Under the pieces are notes generated by a model that saw nothing but the letters and a program-made list of their open reading frames with translations, did not search any database and had not been told where the DNA came from. Below, one piece after another: positions 63,718 through 64,000 of a stretch of 64,000 nt of DNA. The position numbers and the translations under genes are program-made. Numbering within the stretch: position 1 is the first letter of the stretch; every line of letters begins with the position of its first letter. Source of the DNA: Nocardia albiluteola (GTDB taxonomy: Bacteria; Actinomycetota; Actinomycetes; Mycobacteriales; Mycobacteriaceae); assembly GCF_018860155.1 (NCBI RefSeq), contig NZ_JAHKNI010000005.1:496001-560000 (forward strand), given 5' to 3'.

Positions 63718-64000
63718 ATGACGAGTCCTTCGAATGAAGCGATGTTCGAATCCGCCTACCGTGGCCAGGCTCCCGAACTGGGTGAGGGGAACCGGCCGCC
63801 GTGGAGTCTCGGGGAACCTCAGCCCGAGATCGCCGCGCTCATCGACGGGGGGAAGTTCCACGGCGAGGTGCTCGACGCCGGCTGCGGTGAGGCCGCGGCG
63901 TCGCTCTATCTCGCCGAAAAGGGTTTCACGACAGTCGGTCTCGACCAGTCATCCACGGCCGTCGAACTCGCGCGCGCCGAGGCCGCTCGGCGCGGCCTGG
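63718..64000 (+). CDS. Class I SAM-dependent methyltransferase, truncated by window end
   Basis: The first 94 residues of a methyltransferase are visible. Motif I is VLDAGCGEAAASLYLAEKG (about 52-70), followed by TTVGLDQSSTAVELARAEA (motif II acidic residue). The lead MFESAYRGQAPELGEGNRPPWSLGEPQPEI fits actinobacterial enzymes that are encoded next to MarR regulators. ATG 63718 has TAGGGAG just before it. The substrate is unknown. Confidence 0.88.
   Translation, partial: MTSPSNEAMFESAYRGQAPELGEGNRPPWSLGEPQPEIAALIDGGKFHGEVLDAGCGEAAASLYLAEKGFTTVGLDQSSTAVELARAEAARRGL

Overview
The window is high-GC actinobacterial DNA, most likely from a Nocardia or close relative in the Mycobacteriales. Several blocks keep the gene order of Mycobacterium tuberculosis: fbiA-fbiB; alkB/ahcY-tmk-mtrA-mtrB-lpqB-comF-hpf; a desA3/Rv3230c/Rv3231c/tgs3/Rv3235-like block followed by secA1; aroA-rsgA with the SRAP gene; and sigH-rshA, bL37, the biotinyl protein, pdtaS, whiB1, a DagK-like kinase and an Rv3214-like phosphatase. 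No rRNA, tRNA, CRISPR array or classical insertion sequence was seen.

Layout. 1-2.9 kb: coenzyme F420 synthesis (fbiA, cut by the window edge, and fbiB) plus a NUDIX hydrolase. 2.9-8.4 kb: an acyl-CoA carboxylase beta subunit, a C4-dicarboxylate symporter, and a divergent CitA/CitB-type two-component pair that probably controls it. 8.8-11.5 kb: AlkB and S-adenosylhomocysteinase. 11.6-19.4 kb: a Uma2-like nuclease, thymidylate kinase, the MtrAB-LpqB envelope signalling operon, a ComF-like protein and the ribosome hibernation factor. 19.6-27.5 kb: BluB and a lipid locus on the minus strand (two desaturases, their ferredoxin-type reductase, a DUF6912-type protein, a WS/DGAT-like protein), then an Rv3235-like gene. 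27.6-31.3 kb: SecA1 and an internally shortened CorA.

31.5-42.2 kb is the accessory part. It holds secreted or anchored proteins of unknown function, an SDR oxidoreductase, a DprA-PRTase operon preceded by a LexA box, an Asp-nucleophile alpha/beta hydrolase, and a PD-(D/E)XK-helicase fusion of visibly lower GC. It also holds a perfect 53-nt palindrome and a decayed second copy of part of the hydrolase gene. This looks like an acquired island, and its best candidate for an undescribed or poorly described system is the SOS-controlled DprA-PRTase pair, perhaps together with the nuclease-helicase.

42.2-64 kb returns to core genes: RsgA, AroA, aldehyde dehydrogenase, SRAP, an EmrB/QacA-type exporter with its MarR regulator, YbaK, and the SigH-RshA thiol-stress pair. 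After these come bL37, the biotinyl protein, PdtaS, WhiB1, a lipid kinase, an ECF sigma factor with its YCII partner, acetyltransferases, a tandem pair of secreted phosphoesterases, and a MarR/methyltransferase divergon cut by the right edge.

Other points of interest: a short repeat family bounded by GTGA sits exactly in the fbiA-fbiB and mtrA-mtrB junctions (three tandem 75-bp units in the latter), and a related copy is inserted in frame in a response regulator. The sigH gene has a second upstream start behind a SigH-type promoter. CorA lacks a central block, and the WS/DGAT-like protein lacks its catalytic histidine.
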